DNA from: Atherinomorus stipes
Lineage: Eukaryota; Chordata; Actinopteri; Atheriniformes; Atherinidae
Direction: 5' to 3'
DNA length: 64,000 nucleotides
Assembly: GCA_023101725.1 (NCBI GenBank)
Contig: JALJCO010007076.1
Location: forward strand, 124,001 to 188,000
Position 1 is the first letter of the stretch. Each line of letters starts with the position of its first letter. A program made the position numbers and the translations under genes. The notes beneath the pieces were generated by a model. It saw nothing but the letters and a program-made list of their open reading frames with translations, did no database searches and was not told where the DNA came from. Below are positions 60,291 through 64,000 of this stretch, piece by piece.

Positions 60291-61319
60291 GTTCAGGTGG
60301 GCTTTTCAGACTTATTACAATTGTACAAATGCTGTATTCCCATCTATGTTTCAAGAAAGTACAACACATACTCACTGATATCCTGGCAAAATATAAAGAA
60401 ATGACTTTAAACATAACTATGACTCGTTTAATTTTACCTTTTTCAAGAAGCAATCTAAGATGGAAGAAACAGACTGTTATGCAAAACCTGAAGCACTGAC
60501 CCACCAGAGGGGGCGATATCTCCCCAGAAAAAAATGGAAGCACTTCACACTCTGCAAACCAATTCCACCAGCTTATTACTCATGGCCTCCACGAATCCAG
60601 TCATGGTTTATGTTTTTGTACAGCAGATAGGCAAGCAGGAGACTCAAAATGGAAAAGCAATGACGTTATATATTTTTTTACCACCGTTATGCCAGCATCC
60701 CCCCCTTGTCCTCACCAAAGCTCTAGTTACATGTGGCTCTTATTAGCCCCCCTGGTTGTCATCCAGTTAACGTCCCCTGTGATGTTTGTCTTCAGCCACA
60801 TCGACAGTCATGACACATGTTGGAGTGTTTTTATTACAATAGGCAGTGTAAATGAAGCACTTGCTACATTGGACATGCATATTAGCCCCATCCCACCTCC
60901 CTGAGGGACTGCTGTCAGGTGAATGAATGACATTGGCTCACTTTCATTACGGTGTTAATGTGAAACTGTATCTGCTGGGATGTACTGGAGCATACTCTAA
61001 AAACAAGTTTGTTCGGCTAAAAATGATCAAGACACCAGACGGTTTGTTTTCTGTACATAAAAATGGGTGTTTAATTGAAACTTTTGTATAAAAAAATAGC
61101 AATATCCATCCTTCACAGCCACAAGTCACACAGCTAAACTGAAAGATCTCCAATATGAGGCTATGTGACAACTATGAAAACTGTTCCACCTATTGTTTAG
61201 CTTTCCATAGAACTCAAATCAATCTCGACAGTACACAGATGGATTACTGATACCTAGTCGTTCAACATTACCAACAGACTTTTTCTTAAAGTAGTTAAAT
61301 AACATTCAAATGCTCTTTT
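60291..61319. other. Unassigned; intergenic tail beyond pim3
   Basis: Lies downstream of the predicted pim3 polyadenylation site. No gene or repeat recognised. Could hold additional UTR if a more distal poly-A site is used. Confidence 0.45.
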
Positions 61320-61337
61320 TCAAATTTAAGTAAACGT

Positions 61338-61343
61338 TTTATT
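61338..61343 (-). terminator. pim3: Candidate polyadenylation signal AATAAA
   Basis: Canonical hexamer on the minus strand (TTTATT on plus), about 1.34 kb after the stop codon. Other hexamers further upstream are possible, so alternative 3' ends may exist. Confidence 0.5.
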
Positions 61344-61493
61344 CTGCTTTACATTGACAACTGCTTCAGTGCATCCTCCACATCTCAAAAAAAAAAAAAA
61401 AAAAGAAGTTGAAATGTAAAAATAAGTTATAGGAATGCAAACCAAAGGCCAGGTAGGATATGCAAATTTTCAGGGGAAATCTTAAGCATAGAC

Positions 61494-61511
61494 AATAAAT
61501 AAATAAATAAC
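61494..61511 (-). promoter_or_regulatory. pim3: AU-rich element (overlapping ATTTA)
   Basis: Minus strand reads GTTATTTATTTATTTATT, giving three overlapping ATTTA pentamers. Such elements destabilise mRNAs of growth-regulated genes, and PIM-family transcripts are known to be short-lived. The role here is inference. Confidence 0.55.
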
Positions 61512-62680
61512 CACAGAATGTGGAATGTCTACATGTTTACGAATAAATTAAATGCAAATGGGGAGAAAAAAAAAATTACACACAAAAAGAGTGAAAAAAA
61601 AAAAAACATGCTGTACAATATCTTTTGAAACCACAAAAATAGGGGAAAAAAATTAAGTCCATGAATATTGCATTGATTGTGCATTTCACACCCCAAACCC
61701 TGAGGGAGGCCAGGGGTGGGGGCCTTGTAGTGTCGAGCAGTGAGATGGTGGGAGGCAAAAAAAAAAAAAAAAAAAGAGATAAGTTAAGAGGGCTAAAAAC
61801 CCTGCAACAGGCGTGAGAGGGAGGAAAAAGGTGGCGGTAGGAGAGGGGTGCACGTGTGTATTGACATTTGTAGACATTCAGAAAAGACAGGATCCAGTTT
61901 CCAAACACCTGTTCAGGCTATAGAGTGAATGAGCAGCGTTAAAGAGAACGACACAGAGTTGAGTCGAGTGTGTTTCAAGTATTCCATTGTAAGGAAAAGC
62001 CCCCACCTCCTTCTCTCCCATCTAGTTCTAACAGACTCTTGGCCTGGGGATGGTTGGCTTTGAGTGATGGAGAGAGGGGGTTAAAAATAAAAAAATAACA
62101 ATAATAAAAAATAAAAAGAAGACTCGATGCCCCTTCCATCACAGCACAGACAACTTAACCACCACGCCGCCGGCAAATCCCAAAAAACAGAGCTGTTGAA
62201 AGCCCCCAGAAAAGCAGCTTTCCAAAAAAAGGCACTCCAAAATCAAAATTAAAACATTTAAATAAAAAATTTACTCCAAGCTCTATGAGAGCAGCCATAT
62301 CTGAATAGGAAGGCCTTGCCAGCTGTATATATACCAGCCTAGTAACAAAAGTAAAGTTAAGTTTAAAAGGGAGGGGAAATAAATAGTGCTGGTAAGACCG
62401 CCCAAACAGCAAAATGTTCCCCTTTAGGAAACAAGTATAATCGACTGAAATGAAAAAAGAGGGGATGGGGAAAATAAGATAAAGAGGAACAAACTGTAAT
62501 AAATTAGAAATTCCCTACAGAAGAGGAAAATTAAAGTACATTTTACTTGCTGGGCCAGCTGAGTCAAGTGCCTGGCCACTGATAGACCAGTTGGGCTGCT
62601 GACCTTTAGTCCATATAACCCCCTTCTGTCCCCAACCCCTTCTTTCCTCAGAAAGTCTTTTCAGTCTATCAGAGCCACAC

Positions 62681-62883
62681 TCAGAGGCTCTCCTTGCTTG
62701 AGCTTGTGCTTGAGGAGGAGTCTGTGTCGATGGTCCTGAGGCGGATGTCCCCGGCCACAGGCTCCTCTGGTGACTTGGGTGACTCTGCTGTCACCCTCAT
62801 CCAGGGGTGGTCGCAAATCTGCTCTAGGGTGGGGCGGTCTGATGGCCGAAGGGCCAGGCACCATTTGATCAGCTGCTGGCACT
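62681..62883 (-). CDS. pim3: PIM-family serine/threonine kinase, last coding exon
   Basis: Exon 6 begins after an acceptor CTCCTCATTTAG; the first codon is split (G from exon 5 plus AG, Glu). It encodes [20 protein letters not shown] then [10 protein letters not shown], the end of the kinase C-lobe including the conserved Arg of subdomain XI. The tail is rich in Ser and Thr and ends STSSSKESL before TGA at 62681-62683. PIM kinases are constitutively active cytoplasmic/nuclear kinases that promote survival and growth downstream of cytokine signals. PIM3 proteins end in a Ser-rich '...SSSESL', unlike PIM1, so pim3 is the best paralogue. Exons 1-4 with the P-loop and HRD/DFG motifs lie beyond 64000. 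Confidence 0.9.

Positions 62884-64000
<1,117 letters not shown>

Larger units (their letters stand above)
61320..62680 (-). other. pim3: Predicted 3' UTR of pim3
   Basis: Begins after the TGA at 62681-62683 and runs to just beyond the AATAAA at 61338-61343. T-rich on the transcript strand with several U homopolymers. Contains AU-rich elements: overlapping ATTTA units at 61494-61511 and an ATTTATTT near 62379-62388. The extent is inferred from signals only; transcript data would settle it. Confidence 0.55.

Overview
This window looks like teleost fish nuclear DNA. The evidence is a vertebrate spliced gene at the right edge (the last two coding exons of a PIM-family kinase, best match pim3), a Rex1-type LINE with its 3' tail, L2-like LINE fragments, several Tc1/mariner remnants, and many MITEs of kinds common in percomorph fish. 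It has no bacterial-style gene organisation, operon or CRISPR array.

Layout. 1-1008 (-): decayed reverse transcriptase fragment running off the left edge. 3.5-3.9 kb: tRNA-derived SINE followed by a MITE end. 4.3-5.7 kb (-): L2/CR1-like RT pseudogene split by a 548-bp hAT-type element with a perfect 8-bp target duplication. 7.2-9.0 kb: a Tc1/mariner MITE and an internally deleted mariner transposase. 9.2-10.3 kb (-): L2 3' end carrying a SINE and a MITE. 11.8-12.9 kb: deleted mariner with a hAT MITE inside its right terminal repeat. 13.2-16.4 kb: a 'CATAGACTGT'-type repeat split by a 5'-truncated Rex1. 17.2-17.9 and 40.6-41.6 kb: MITEs flanked by TTAA, the second hosting a direct-repeat (LTR-like) insertion. 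22.4-23.5, 33.5-35.2, 38.7-39.0, 53.1-53.8, 55.5-55.8, 56.6-56.8 and 59.2-60.3 kb: further MITE, SINE and Tc1 copies. 22.0-22.3 and 26.7-28.8 kb: extreme A-rich low-complexity sequence that may be poorly resolved assembly.

The only functional gene I can support is pim3 on the minus strand: exon 6 (62681-62883), exon 5 (63115-63291) and a long T-rich 3' UTR reaching about 61320 with an AU-rich element. Its first exons lie beyond the right edge. The remaining ~61 kb is intergenic and dominated by layered mobile elements, several of which can be put in order of insertion because target-site duplications survive.

I found no previously undescribed system. The most useful observations are the nested insertions, the tRNA-Glu-like SINE family whose tRNA part is not at its 5' end, two mariner pseudogenes sharing a DD36E spacing, and the small LTR-like element at 40.7-41.5 kb.
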